In this document: one piece after another, positions 45,402-55,155 of the stretch | Numbering within the stretch: the stretch's first letter is position 1 | Layout of the letters: each line of letters begins with the position of its first letter | NCBI RefSeq assembly: GCF_026738875.1 | Contig: NZ_JAPQFJ010000007.1 | Coordinates: forward strand, 108,585-172,584 | DNA: 64,000 nucleotides | Reading direction: 5' to 3' | Source of the DNA: Clostridium brassicae | Lineage (GTDB): Bacteria; Bacillota; Clostridia; Clostridiales; Clostridiaceae | Made by a program: the position numbers and the translations under genes | Notes under the pieces: generated by a model | Seen by the model: the letters and a program-made list of their open reading frames with translations, nothing else | What the model was told of the DNA's origin: nothing | Database searches by the model: none

Positions 45402-46835
45402 GTGCTATCTAGTAAAAGAATTTACATTATTAAAACTTCTGAAAATGAATTGTCAAAATTCTATATTGATAATAAAAAATTAGCTTCTGAAAAATTCATT
45501 AAAGGTAAAAAATTAAAAGAATTTATTTTAGATGAGGATATAATAAACTATGCCTTAGATGTTGATAAAAAAGGAAATGTACATTTGATATATCTAACTT
45601 ATGATGGAATTCTTAATTATACAGTATATTCTTCTAAATCTAAGTATTTTAATGTAGTTACTATTAAAGATAACTTTTTCCCAGATACATTGGATATAAA
45701 AGCTATTGAAAATAACATACATATATTTTATAAAACAGACCTTCTATATAAAAACAAGTCTCTTTTATGCCACTATTATTTTTGTAATAATAATTGCCTT
45801 GATGAAAAAATGATTGAAATAAATTGTCCAAAGTATATTTGTCCCTATTTTTTAGATACTAATGATAATAATATATACATGCTTTATTGTGATAATTATT
45901 GCAACCATAATTATAAAATAAAAAAATTCAACTTAAATTCTAACCTATGGGAAGATTTTGATAAAAATATTTTTATTGAAAATGCACATAACTTAAATTT
46001 TTTCATAACCCCTCGCAACATAGGAATAATTTCTTATAATAAATCAATAAATAAAAATATTCAAACCTTAATAAAATACAAAGATTTTAATAATTCTAAT
46101 TGTACTTGGTCTAAAGATATTGTTATTTCTGATAATACCTTAAACTCCTTCAAACCGTTAATTTTTTATAAAGAAAATTATACCTATATAATGTGGAGTC
46201 ATGGCAATAATATAGTTTATAAATTTTCTGGCACTCTTACTCACTGGAGTAAAGAATATACTTTAAATATTAATGAAAATACTACAGGAGCATACGCATA
46301 TATATACACTATTCCACCCAATTCCAATTTTAAAATTAACAATATGTATACCTACTGTATTGAACACATATACTCCTTGATCCAACACAAATTAGAAACT
46401 CCTCATAAATTGAATACTGCTTACAAGTTGAATAATATAAATTCGTCTATTTATAAGCTACCTAGTAGTAATACTAATTTGTATTTTGACTCATCCTCAC
46501 TTTCAAAAATAAATTATGAAGAAATAATTTGTGAAAAAAATAAAACTATTGATAAAATCAATTCTATGAATTCATACCTTTTATCTCAAATAAATTCGCT
46601 AAAAAATGACTTGAATGATTGTGAATTAATAATAAAGAAACTAAAATCAGATAAATTAAAAAAAGAACAGAAGTTAACTAATGATATAATTTCTTATGAG
46701 ATGGAGATTCATAATCTAAAATCAAAAATTAATGATAATCTAATAACTAAAAATAATAATATCCAATCTTTATTAAAAATAATCGAAGAAAAAGAAGCTA
46801 CAATAAAAAATTTATATAGCTTATTAAAGAAATAA
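45402..46835 (+). CDS. Propeller-like plus coiled-coil protein (paralogue 1)
   Basis: A 477-aa protein with no signal peptide. Residues about 1-330 are beta-rich with repeated Tyr/Ile strands and Trp motifs (DKKGNVHLIYLTYDGILNY, YTYIMWSHGNNIVYKF), as in a BNR-like six- or seven-bladed propeller. Residues about 375-477 are a Lys/Asn/Glu-rich coiled coil (INSLKNDLNDCELIIKKLKSD). The gene at 46991-48670 has the same architecture. Start is GTG after GAGGTGAAA. No known family comes to mind; cluster context suggests spore-surface assembly. Confidence 0.68.
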   Translation: MLSSKRIYIIKTSENELSKFYIDNKKLASEKFIKGKKLKEFILDEDIINYALDVDKKGNVHLIYLTYDGILNYTVYSSKSKYFNVVTIKDNFFPDTLDIKAIENNIHIFYKTDLLYKNKSLLCHYYFCNNNCLDEKMIEINCPKYICPYFLDTNDNNIYMLYCDNYCNHNYKIKKFNLNSNLWEDFDKNIFIENAHNLNFFITPRNIGIISYNKSINKNIQTLIKYKDFNNSNCTWSKDIVISDNTLNSFKPLIFYKENYTYIMWSHGNNIVYKFSGTLTHWSKEYTLNINENTTGAYAYIYTIPPNSNFKINNMYTYCIEHIYSLIQHKLETPHKLNTAYKLNNINSSIYKLPSSNTNLYFDSSSLSKINYEEIICEKNKTIDKINSMNSYLLSQINSLKNDLNDCELIIKKLKSDKLKKEQKLTNDIISYEMEIHNLKSKINDNLITKNNNIQSLLKIIEEKEATIKNLYSLLKK

Positions 46836-46882
46836 ATATAAAATTATTAACTGAGAAAATTGGATAATTAAAAATTTCAAGT

Positions 46883-46959
46883 ACAAAATACAAGTTTTAT
46901 TGTAAATAGCTTTAAAAGAGAAAATTTCGAAGCAGTGAACAATAAAACTTGTATTTTGT
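46883..46959. terminator. Bidirectional hairpin between convergent paralogues
   Basis: A perfect 21-bp inverted repeat (ACAAAATACAAGTTTTATTG... / ...CAATAAAACTTGTATTTTGT) with a 35-base loop. The flanks include the ATAATTAAAAATTTCAA motif near 46865. Confidence 0.65.
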
Positions 46960-46990
46960 TATACCATTTTAAAATCATACAATTTCCTTT

Positions 46991-48670
46991 TTAGTTATTA
47001 TTACCAAATATTTTTTTAAATATTGATGTATTAGAAGATTTCAGTTCAAACTCTAAATTATCTATGTGTTTTTTTAAATTTTCTGATTCCTCTTCAAATT
47101 TAACAATTTTACTATTCTGCAATTCTATATTGTTTCTAAGAAAACCTATCTCATTCTCTTTAAGAGAATTAATGTCCTCTAATTGAGAAACCTTGTCTTT
47201 ATGATTCAAAAACTCCTCTTTTAAAGAATGTATGCTCTTTTCAAGTTCATTTATTTTCTTATTTAAGGAGATAACCTGATTTTCTTTTTCCAAATTTATA
47301 TCCTCTAATTCATTAATTTTTTTGTCTCTTTCCATTAAATTTTCTTGAAGAGAGTTTATGTTATCAATCATTAACTCTTTACTTTTTTCATATTCATCAT
47401 ATTTCTTTTCAATAATACTACATTTACTCTTATACATATCTATTTGTGATTTTTCATCTTCTAAATTAAATTTAAGTTGTGAAATTAGTCTTTCTTTTTG
47501 TTTAACCATTTTTTCAAAGTTTGATATTTGTTCATAAGCTTTGCTCATATAATCTTTAATATAAATCCAGTAACTATTATATTTTTTGTTTTCAATAGTC
47601 TTAGAAGTAGTATATATATATGGATATATATTAGAAAGCATTATATAATTTAACTTATCTTTATTTTCAATATAAACCTGATCTATTATAATAGATTCCT
47701 TATCTACATTCAAATTTGAAATATAACTAGATTTTATAATTTCCTTAAAATCTATAACTTCATAGTGAGGAGGCATACTAAATTTTTTACCATTATTTAT
47801 AGAAAAAGAACTATATACATTATTTTTATCTATCCAATTGATCCAAATATTATCTTTCAATATAAATAATGAACAAGAATCTATATTTACACTTTCAAAT
47901 AGTTCATTACGGTTAAACCTAGGGTATTTTCCATTACAATAAACCAATACTTTACTGTTTTTATTAGTTTTTATATATAGAAAATGAATATTTTCATTAA
48001 ATGCCAATAAAGAGTAGTCTAAATAAGGATATATATTTTTTTCTATAATGTGAAAATTAGACCAAAGATTATTTTTTAATTCTCTATAGCCAAGTTGATA
48101 TTTGTCCATAGATTTTTGATACATAATTAAAACCCTATTATCTTTAGAAACATGAATAATAAAAGGTCTGCTTCCATAGATACTTACTGTATCTATAACT
48201 TTAGGCTTAGATAAATTGATATTCTCATCAACTACTTGATGAAAGAATGTGGCTACTTGAGTTTCCTTATTTGATATACTGTATAGAATATGCATTTTAT
48301 TTTCATTTAATATAGCTTTAAAATAAGTTTGTAACTTATCCTTTTTGGTATTCTCAAGGATTTGTTTTTCTTTCCATTGTTGTTCACTATATACACACAA
48401 AATTATATTATTATCTAAGTTCTGATATAAAACATATATACTATCATTTGGAAATAACACTACAGAAAAATTATCACTACTATTTTTACTTATTACATTA
48501 GGTTCTGACCATTTATTATCTATTAAAATTCTATAGGATAGTCCAAGTTTCTCATGAAAACAAAACTTCCACACAGTACCATCAGATTGTTTAATTATAT
48601 AAAAATCTTTATTATTTATTACTATAAAAATCCCCTCATTTAAATTGCTTCTCTTATAAAAATATATCAT
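46991..48670 (-). CDS. Propeller-like plus coiled-coil protein (paralogue 2)
   Basis: A 559-aa product. Residues about 15-345 form a beta-rich propeller-like region (DFYIIKQSDGTVWKFCF, INWIDKNNVYSSFS). Residues about 365-545 form a long uninterrupted coiled coil (heptads through KINELEDINLEKENQVISLN). It is convergent with its paralogue and about 80 residues longer in the coil. The ATG at 48670 has no ribosome site; GAGGGG lies six bases before an in-frame ATA at 48623-48625, and the paralogue's start aligns there, so an AUA start (544 aa) is possible. Function unknown. Confidence 0.68.
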   Translation of the reverse strand: MIYFYKRSNLNEGIFIVINNKDFYIIKQSDGTVWKFCFHEKLGLSYRILIDNKWSEPNVISKNSSDNFSVVLFPNDSIYVLYQNLDNNIILCVYSEQQWKEKQILENTKKDKLQTYFKAILNENKMHILYSISNKETQVATFFHQVVDENINLSKPKVIDTVSIYGSRPFIIHVSKDNRVLIMYQKSMDKYQLGYRELKNNLWSNFHIIEKNIYPYLDYSLLAFNENIHFLYIKTNKNSKVLVYCNGKYPRFNRNELFESVNIDSCSLFILKDNIWINWIDKNNVYSSFSINNGKKFSMPPHYEVIDFKEIIKSSYISNLNVDKESIIIDQVYIENKDKLNYIMLSNIYPYIYTTSKTIENKKYNSYWIYIKDYMSKAYEQISNFEKMVKQKERLISQLKFNLEDEKSQIDMYKSKCSIIEKKYDEYEKSKELMIDNINSLQENLMERDKKINELEDINLEKENQVISLNKKINELEKSIHSLKEEFLNHKDKVSQLEDINSLKENEIGFLRNNIELQNSKIVKFEEESENLKKHIDNLEFELKSSNTSIFKKIFGNNN

Positions 48671-48724
48671 ATAATAATAAAAATATTACTTAAATTTTAA
48701 AATTATTTTCTTCAATAAATAATC

Positions 48725-48751
48725 ACACATATTATTACGCCACATAATATA
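48725..48751 (+). promoter_or_regulatory. Sigma-K-like promoter of the Cys-rich gene
   Basis: AC (48725-48726), a 16-base spacer and CATAATATA (48743-48751), a full consensus match 51 bases before the ATG. Confidence 0.55.
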
Positions 48752-48801
48752 TTAATGTGAAGCAATACTTATACGTTAATCTTTGCAAGAGGAGGATTGT
48801 T

Positions 48802-49650
48802 ATGGAGAATACCGTTGAAGTAAAAGACACAAATAATTGTACTACAGAATCTCAATGTATTATAGCAAAAAAGGTATGCGATATTTGTACTCAACGTGAT
48901 TGTTTGAGTCCTATACCATCAGAAAATAGTAGACTTATAGACTCTGCACGTTTATGTGGAGAGAAAACAGTTAGAATCGATGAAAATGACAACTTTGTTT
49001 TTGAACCTGGGGATTTACTTTCAGTACCACTTGATGTTACTTCAGTAAAATTAGCAGGTAAATTTAGCGTATCTGAGTGCTGTATAGTAAGTATAGAACC
49101 ACTAAATGCATGCTGTGGAGTTGGTCAACAGGGTTACTGGAAAATTACTATAAGATATAAATTTACCTATCCTATCAATTTCTTTAGAGGAACTACTCCA
49201 GTACCACTTGAAGAGGATGTATCTGGAACCTACGTTCCTGTAGACAGTATCCTTGCATGTACTACATGGGAAAAAACCGTAATATTATTTGGCGGAGATA
49301 TTTGTAAATGCAACGATGACTGTGTAGATATAGCTTTTTGTAATAGTTTATATGAGCCATGTGGACCTTATTCAAATGAAAAACCATTTGCTTTAGTTCA
49401 AGTAGAGGGATGTTTATTACAACTTGATTTTGGCACTCCTTCTGATACATCAAAACCAATTAATGCTACTATAGGACTATTCTCTATTATAAAAACATAT
49501 AGAATTGCCAATATGTTAGTAGAGACTTCTGGAGATTGTTTAGTAGAAGAAAACCCTTGCCAAGAAGATATTGATGACCCTTGCGAATTCTTTAGTAAAC
49601 TAGATTTTCCATTTAAGGATTTTGATCCTGAATGTCCTTTAGATGATTAG
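48802..49650 (+). CDS. Cysteine-rich protein, candidate exosporium/coat component
   Basis: A 282-aa protein without signal peptide containing 21 cysteines, many paired or in short spacing (VCDICTQRDC, ECCIVS, NACCGVG, DICKCNDDC), on a beta-rich framework. It ends in an acidic tail (DFPFKDFDPECPLDD). High cysteine content, a sigma-K-like promoter and no export signal fit a self-assembling, disulfide-crosslinked spore layer protein such as the CsxA type of C. sporogenes/C. botulinum exosporium. I cannot confirm homology without alignment. GAGGAGGA precedes the ATG at 48802; the frame begins at 48757 without a site. Confidence 0.7.
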   Translation: MENTVEVKDTNNCTTESQCIIAKKVCDICTQRDCLSPIPSENSRLIDSARLCGEKTVRIDENDNFVFEPGDLLSVPLDVTSVKLAGKFSVSECCIVSIEPLNACCGVGQQGYWKITIRYKFTYPINFFRGTTPVPLEEDVSGTYVPVDSILACTTWEKTVILFGGDICKCNDDCVDIAFCNSLYEPCGPYSNEKPFALVQVEGCLLQLDFGTPSDTSKPINATIGLFSIIKTYRIANMLVETSGDCLVEENPCQEDIDDPCEFFSKLDFPFKDFDPECPLDD

Positions 49651-49748
49651 TTTATCAAAAACTATACTATAGGTAATAACCTATATAACAGCTATTAATG
49701 TTCAAATGAACTTTAAACCTCCATAAGAAGGTAAAATAACTGTTCATC

Positions 49749-49785
49749 ACAAACCTCTATGTCTAACATAGGGGTATTTGTTTTG
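49749..49785 (+). terminator. Terminator after the Cys-rich gene
   Basis: A bulged stem ACAAACCTCTATG / CATAGGGGTATTTGT, followed by TTTGG. The rest of 49651-49994 is AT-rich with nothing else seen. Confidence 0.6.
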
Positions 49786-49994
49786 GAATAGTATTACATG
49801 ACCTTCTTTTTATAATCTATTAGGATTTTATTTAAACCCAATTATATGGTATTAGAACTATTAAGTAGTTAATTTTATCAAATTAATTATAAAATCATTT
49901 TTTACTTAAAATTAAGTTTTTTAGGTTATATTTTAAATAACATAATTTATAGTTACTTCATATTTTATATTAGATAAAGTTATACTAAAATAAT

Positions 49995-50291
49995 ATGCTT
50001 TATCAAAAGAGGTGTATTATCATAAAAAAAGATGAGCATTATATAATAATATTTAAATCTCCTAACGAAAGCTTAGCTCTGCTTAATATACTACGAAGTA
50101 AAGGATATAATATAAGAATAATTTCAGCTCCTTGCCTAATCACAAAAGGGTGCGCAAGAGCTATTAAATTTAATGATTACGATTTGGATCATATAAGAGA
50201 AGAAATAAAGAATAGTAATATAGATATTTTAGGAATATATAAAAAAACTTACAATGGATGCAAGATTGATTACACCAAAATTGCCCCATAA
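49995..50291 (+). CDS. DUF3343 (putative Se/S carrier-like) protein
   Basis: Small cytoplasmic protein of the DUF3343 family. It has HYIIIFKSPNESLALLNILRS, then IRIISAPCLITKGCARAIKF with two cysteines, as in family members proposed to carry sulfur or selenium. Its neighbour, a convergent cysteine desulfurase, fits that idea. The only ATG (49995) has no ribosome site; GAGG lies nine bases before an in-frame ATA (50022), which matches the usual start of the family (89 aa), so translation probably begins at AUA. Confidence 0.8.
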   Translation: MLYQKRCIIIKKDEHYIIIFKSPNESLALLNILRSKGYNIRIISAPCLITKGCARAIKFNDYDLDHIREEIKNSNIDILGIYKKTYNGCKIDYTKIAP

Positions 50292-50301
50292 TTTATTTTA
50301 G

Positions 50302-50421
50302 CAAAATAAATATAAAATATAAATCTTAACTTTTCATAATAGCTTTATTTTGTAGCATGCTTAATAAATTCACCATGAAAATTAAAATTTTAAGCAATTT
50401 ACTATTTTATATTTATTTTGC
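50302..50421. repeat. 120-bp inverted-repeat element
   Basis: Arms GCAAAATAAATATAAAATA (from 50303) and TATTTTATATTTATTTTGC (to 50421) are perfectly complementary and enclose further complementary segments (TTTTCAT / ATGAAAA). It looks like a MITE-type hairpin between the DUF3343 and cysteine desulfurase genes. Confidence 0.6.
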
Positions 50422-50513
50422 TTATATATCATTTTGCAAAATCATTCTACATATTATATTTAGGTTCTGTTTTAAAAGAATGTAAACTTACTTTAGTATC
50501 CCTAAGATCATGT

Positions 50514-51653
50514 TTAATCTTTTTTAGCTATTTCTATTAAAGTTTTAATTAATTCATCTATATCTTCTATAGTATTAAAATATCCTGGACTTATTCTTAC
50601 AGTACCTTTATTTACTGTTCTTATAATAGGATGAATTAAAGGTGCACAATGGTATCCTGTTCTCACTGCAATCCCTTTCTCATTCAATAAATACCCTACA
50701 TCCGCACTATCTACACCATCTATATTTATAGAAACCACAGCCGCTCTATCTTTATAATTGTTTCCGCCATAAATTGTAACTTGTGGCATTTTTTCTAGTT
50801 CTTCTATTAAATATTCTACTAACATACTTTCATGCTTTCTTATATTATTTATACCAATTTTCTTTATAAATTTTATTCCCTCACAAAGTCCAACAATTCC
50901 AGGAGTATTTCTTGTTCCACTTTCAAATCTATCCGGTAAAAACTTAGGTTGACTTATTAAATTAGACTGACTACCTGTACCCCCTTCTGTATAACTTTTA
51001 ATATCAATCCCTTCTTTAATATATATTCCCCCTGTTCCTTGTGGTCCAAACAGTCCCTTATGTCCTGGGAAAGCCAATATATCAATATTATCACGAACCA
51101 CATCTATTGGAATAACTCCTGCACTTTGAGAAGCATCTACAATAAAAATTATTCCTTCTTCTTTTGTTATACTCCCTATTTCTTTTATATTTTGTATAGT
51201 TCCTAAGACATTAGAGGCATGATTTACTATTATAGCTCTTGTATTCTTCTTTATATATTTTTTCAGAGATTTTATATCAATATACCCCTCCTTATTTACT
51301 CCAAGTAAAGTAACTTCTCCACCTTTTCTACTTATACTATTTAAGGGTCTTAGTACTGAATTATGTTCTATAGTAGTACTTATAAAATGAGCACCTTTCT
51401 TATCAAGCCCTTTTATTGCTATATTTAAAGATTCTGTTGCATTACTTGTAAATATTACACTAAGAGGGTTACTTATATTAAATAGGTTACTTATTTCTTC
51501 TCTTGTCTCCATAATTTTCATTTCCGCTTTTATAGCCATATCATGTGAACTTCTTCCTGGATTTGCAGCATAATTTTTCATACAGTTTAATATTTCATCA
51601 TAAACGCTTTGAGGTTTAGGAAAACTAGTAGCCGCATTGTCTAGATATATCAT
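50514..51653 (-). CDS. Cysteine desulfurase family protein
   Basis: PLP enzyme, fold type I (aminotransferase class V), 379 aa, predicted to release sulfur from cysteine as an enzyme persulfide. It has MIYLDNAATSFPKPQSV at the N-terminus, TSNATESLNIAIKG, PLP-binding IVDASQSAG, the Schiff-base lysine in FPGHKGLFGPQG, FESGTRNTPG and the catalytic cysteine in VRTGYHCAPL. This is the SufS/CsdB-like 'cysteine desulfurase family' variant seen beside DUF3343. GGAGG precedes the ATG at 51653 (the frame runs to 51668). No scaffold gene is adjacent. Confidence 0.87.
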   Translation of the reverse strand: MIYLDNAATSFPKPQSVYDEILNCMKNYAANPGRSSHDMAIKAEMKIMETREEISNLFNISNPLSVIFTSNATESLNIAIKGLDKKGAHFISTTIEHNSVLRPLNSISRKGGEVTLLGVNKEGYIDIKSLKKYIKKNTRAIIVNHASNVLGTIQNIKEIGSITKEEGIIFIVDASQSAGVIPIDVVRDNIDILAFPGHKGLFGPQGTGGIYIKEGIDIKSYTEGGTGSQSNLISQPKFLPDRFESGTRNTPGIVGLCEGIKFIKKIGINNIRKHESMLVEYLIEELEKMPQVTIYGGNNYKDRAAVVSINIDGVDSADVGYLLNEKGIAVRTGYHCAPLIHPIIRTVNKGTVRISPGYFNTIEDIDELIKTLIEIAKKD

Positions 51654-51884
51654 ATTATTATCCTCCAAATATATTATTTAATGAAAATATATTTTATTAA
51701 TCCTAATAATATACTATTATGTGTATATGTGAAATTTTACTACTTTTTATGATGATATCTACCTTTAGAATTTTTTTAATATATTTATTCGAAAAGTCTA
51801 TTAATAATTTTGAGCTAGATAAAAATCGACTAGAAACCAAGGAATCTGTTTATAAATACTGATACATCATTAATCTGAATCATA

Positions 51885-51925
51885 AGAAAAAAATCGCTGC
51901 AAATAATACATCTTACAGCGATTTT
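51885..51925 (-). terminator. Terminator of zapA
   Basis: On the minus strand, AAAATCGCTG / CAGCGATTTT with a 16-base loop, followed by TTTTCTTATG. The remainder of 51669-52017 shows nothing else. Confidence 0.82.
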
Positions 51926-52017
51926 ACTAATATTCTATTTTGTTTTTAAAACTTAATCTTATTTATTGAATATATTTTAGTTATAGTAATTCAATAATTT
52001 CTCATAGCATATTTTTA

Positions 52018-52611
52018 TTACTTTACATTCAATAGTGGATTTTCCTGTTTCTTCATCTTTACTAGGTCTATTTGATTCTCTATTAACCTATTCTGCAAAT
52101 CCATAATCTTATACTTAGCAGATTGAACTTGAAATTTTAATTCCTTATTTTCAGACTTTAAATCATTTTTATCTTTAAGATATTGTTTCGTTTTGTCTTT
52201 TATAATTTCCATTTCTTCATTCAATCTTCTGTTCTCTTCTTCAAATTGCTTTAAGTATTCGCCATCTTGACTACTTTCAAGCTTGCTTTGAAGTTCAGCA
52301 TTATATTCTTCTAGATTTTTAATATGACGTTTCAAGTCCTCTGCTTGAGATAGGAGTCTTCTTTGCTCTTTTTTAGATTCCTCTAACTCTTTATCTACAA
52401 TCTCTATCTCTTCTCCGCACTTGAACAATTCATCTATTGCATTAACTGCTGTGAGAACAGCTGCATCTGATATACTAAGCTTATCGTTCATCTTTAATAT
52501 ATCAGTAATTTTCTTATCTACATACATTGCTACTTTATGTAAATATTCTTCTTTTTCATCACCCTTTAAATTATATTCAGAACCATTTATCTTTACAGTT
52601 ACTTTATTCAT
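52018..52611 (-). CDS. zapA: Cell division protein ZapA with long coiled coil
   Basis: Cytoplasmic FtsZ-ring stabiliser. Residues 1-75 are the ZapA globular domain (KVTVKINGSEYNLKGDEKEE, then LSISDAAVLTAVNAIDEL). Residues about 80-190 are a coiled coil longer than in E. coli ZapA (the protein is 197 aa against about 110), as is usual in clostridia. It lies just downstream of pheT, a conserved Firmicute neighbourhood. RBS AGAGGGTG. Confidence 0.88.
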   Translation of the reverse strand: MNKVTVKINGSEYNLKGDEKEEYLHKVAMYVDKKITDILKMNDKLSISDAAVLTAVNAIDELFKCGEEIEIVDKELEESKKEQRRLLSQAEDLKRHIKNLEEYNAELQSKLESSQDGEYLKQFEEENRRLNEEMEIIKDKTKQYLKDKNDLKSENKELKFQVQSAKYKIMDLQNRLIENQIDLVKMKKQENPLLNVK

Positions 52612-52702
52612 CTGAACACCCTCTTAGATAAATTCAAGAAAATTCTTACTTATATTCTATCACATTTTATAACTTTATTAAATATGAATTTATCCAATTG
52701 AT

Positions 52703-55081
52703 TTATCTAAGTTCTGCACCAAGCTTAAATTCTAATGCCCTAACAATTTTATCGTGTACTTTACTAACTTCTTTATCTGTTAAAGTTTTATCTTCTCTTC
52801 TATAAACTAAAGCATAGGCTATGCTCTTTTTACCTTCTGGAACTTGCTTTCCTTTGTACACATCAAATAGTTGAACACTTTCAAGAATATTCCCACCTTG
52901 TTTGTTTATAGTTTCTTCAATTTCTTGAACTAATATATTTTCATCAACCAAAATAGCAATATCTCTTGTAACAGCAGGGAATTTTGGTAGAGGACTATAT
53001 TTCTTTTCCCTATTTGCATACTTAAATAGTATATCTAAATTAAGTTCTGCAACATAACATCTTTCCTCTACTTCATAAATTTCAGATACATCTGGATGTA
53101 TCTCTCCAACTATTCCTACAAGTTCATTCTTTATATATAATGCTGCTGTTTTTCCTGGATGGAAAGTAGAATTCTCACTTTCTCTTGTAAATTTAGCTTT
53201 TTTAATTCCTAGAGAATCTAGTATATTCTCAACTATTCCTTTTAAATCTAAATAATCCGCTTCTCCGTACATTCCAATAGTAACTATATTTCTTTCTTCT
53301 GGAAGCTCTTTTTCATCTTCATTTGGAATATACACTTTTCCTATTTCAAACAATCTAACTAAAGCATTATTTCTAGAATAGTTTCTTCCTAAAGATTCCA
53401 TCATTGATGGTATAGATGTGGTTCTCATTATACTATAATCTTCTCCAAGAGGATTCATTATTTTTACAGTTTTTCTAAGAGGACTATCCTGTGGAATTAA
53501 TATCTTATCAAAAACTTTAGGACTTACAAAAGAATAAGCTATAGATTGATTTAATCCACTTCCCATTAAAGTATCAATAACTTTTGTTTCAAGAATTTGC
53601 TTTTCGCTCTTTCCACCTCTAACAGTTACACTATATGGAGTAGTTGAAGGAACATTATTATATCCATATATTCTTGCAATTTCTTCTGCCACATCTTCTT
53701 TAATATTTATATCACATCTGAAAGTAGGAACATTTACAACTAATGTATCTCCTTCTATAACTGTTTTTAAATCAAGTCTATCAAGATACATTTTCATATC
53801 TTCTTTTGAAAGATTAAGTCCTAAGAATTTGTTAATCCAGATGCTATCGACTTTTACAGTATGGGGTTCTAATTTTTCTGGATACACGTCAATTGTGCCT
53901 TCCATAACTTCTCCTGCACCTAATTCTTCAATTAATCTACAAGCTCTATTCATAGCAATTTCTACTGCATTAGGATCTAGATCTTTTTCATATTTTCCTG
54001 AAGCTTCTGTCCTTAAATTTAACTTTTTAGAAGAAACTCTTATATTTGTTCCATCAAAATTAGCGCATTCAAATATAATTTCAGAAGTATCCTCTACAAC
54101 CTCAGAATTTAGTCCTCCCATAATTCCTGCAAGAGCTATAGTTCTATCACCATCTTTAATATTTAAAATAGTTGAATCCAAAGTTCTTTCTTCTTCATCT
54201 AAAGTAGTAAATTTCTCTCCATCATTTGCTTTTTCTACTACTATAGTACCTGAAGTTATTTGTCTTTTATCAAAAGCATGCATTGGCTGACCAAGTTCTA
54301 TCATAACAAAGTTAGTTATATCCACTATATTATTTATAGGTCTAACCCCAGCTTCTAAAAGTCTTTCTTGTATCCATTGTGGGGATGGCTCTATTTTTAC
54401 ATTAGCAACTCCACGAGCCATATATCTTCTACATAATGTGTCTTTAACTTCTACCTTTATAATATCTTCTATCTTTTTAGAAGATGAAGCTTTATATTCT
54501 GTTTCTGGGATTTTGTACTCTCTACCTAAAGTTGCAGCTGTTTCTCTTGCAATACCAACAACACTTAAACAATCTGGTCTATTAGATGTTATTTCAAAAT
54601 CTATAATAGATTTTTGAAGATCTAAAACTTCTTTAATATCCTTACCTATTGGGGTATCTTTAGGAAGTATCATAAGTCCTACAACTGGCTCATCTCCTGC
54701 TATTCCTAGTTCTTCTTCAGAACAAAACATACCATTAGATACTTCTCCTCTTAATTTTCCTTTTTTGATTTTTGTTCCATCCGCTAATGTTGACCCATGA
54801 AGTGCAACTGGAACTATGTCGTCTTTTTTCATGTTTGTTGCTGCTGTAACTATCTGTATAGGCTCTTCTTTATCTATGTCAACTTGACATATAGATAGCT
54901 TTTCAGCATCAGGATGTTTTTCAAGTTCTATTATCTTTCCTGTAACAACATTTTGTATTATATCTCCTGTCACTATAACTTCTTCTACCTTTGAACCTGA
55001 AAGAGTTAAAGCATCTCCAAGCTCTTGTGGTGATAAATCTATATCTACATAATCTTTAAGCCATTTTACTGGTACTTTCAT
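52703..55081 (-). CDS. pheT: Phenylalanyl-tRNA synthetase beta chain
   Basis: Beta subunit of the (alpha-beta)2 enzyme that charges tRNA-Phe. At 792 aa it has the normal length. It has the N-terminal [21 protein letters not shown], a tRNA-binding OB domain ([21 protein letters not shown]), the B3/B4 editing domain ([21 protein letters not shown]), B5, and a C-terminal ferredoxin-fold anticodon-binding domain ([18 protein letters not shown]). It is 74 bases after pheS in the same T-box-controlled operon. Confidence 0.97.
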   Translation of the reverse strand: MKVPVKWLKDYVDIDLSPQELGDALTLSGSKVEEVIVTGDIIQNVVTGKIIELEKHPDAEKLSICQVDIDKEEPIQIVTAATNMKKDDIVPVALHGSTLADGTKIKKGKLRGEVSNGMFCSEEELGIAGDEPVVGLMILPKDTPIGKDIKEVLDLQKSIIDFEITSNRPDCLSVVGIARETAATLGREYKIPETEYKASSSKKIEDIIKVEVKDTLCRRYMARGVANVKIEPSPQWIQERLLEAGVRPINNIVDITNFVMIELGQPMHAFDKRQITSGTIVVEKANDGEKFTTLDEEERTLDSTILNIKDGDRTIALAGIMGGLNSEVVEDTSEIIFECANFDGTNIRVSSKKLNLRTEASGKYEKDLDPNAVEIAMNRACRLIEELGAGEVMEGTIDVYPEKLEPHTVKVDSIWINKFLGLNLSKEDMKMYLDRLDLKTVIEGDTLVVNVPTFRCDINIKEDVAEEIARIYGYNNVPSTTPYSVTVRGGKSEKQILETKVIDTLMGSGLNQSIAYSFVSPKVFDKILIPQDSPLRKTVKIMNPLGEDYSIMRTTSIPSMMESLGRNYSRNNALVRLFEIGKVYIPNEDEKELPEERNIVTIGMYGEADYLDLKGIVENILDSLGIKKAKFTRESENSTFHPGKTAALYIKNELVGIVGEIHPDVSEIYEVEERCYVAELNLDILFKYANREKKYSPLPKFPAVTRDIAILVDENILVQEIEETINKQGGNILESVQLFDVYKGKQVPEGKKSIAYALVYRREDKTLTDKEVSKVHDKIVRALEFKLGAELR

Positions 55082-55155
55082 TAAAATTCCCTCCTGTTTA
55101 TTATTTTCTATAAGTTGCCTATTTATCTGTAACCCAAATGAGCATATATTTATTT

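Noticed and set aside
53829..54290. Plus-strand 153-codon frame inside pheT
   Set aside because: Shadow of a highly conserved gene; no start signal and no recognisable protein.
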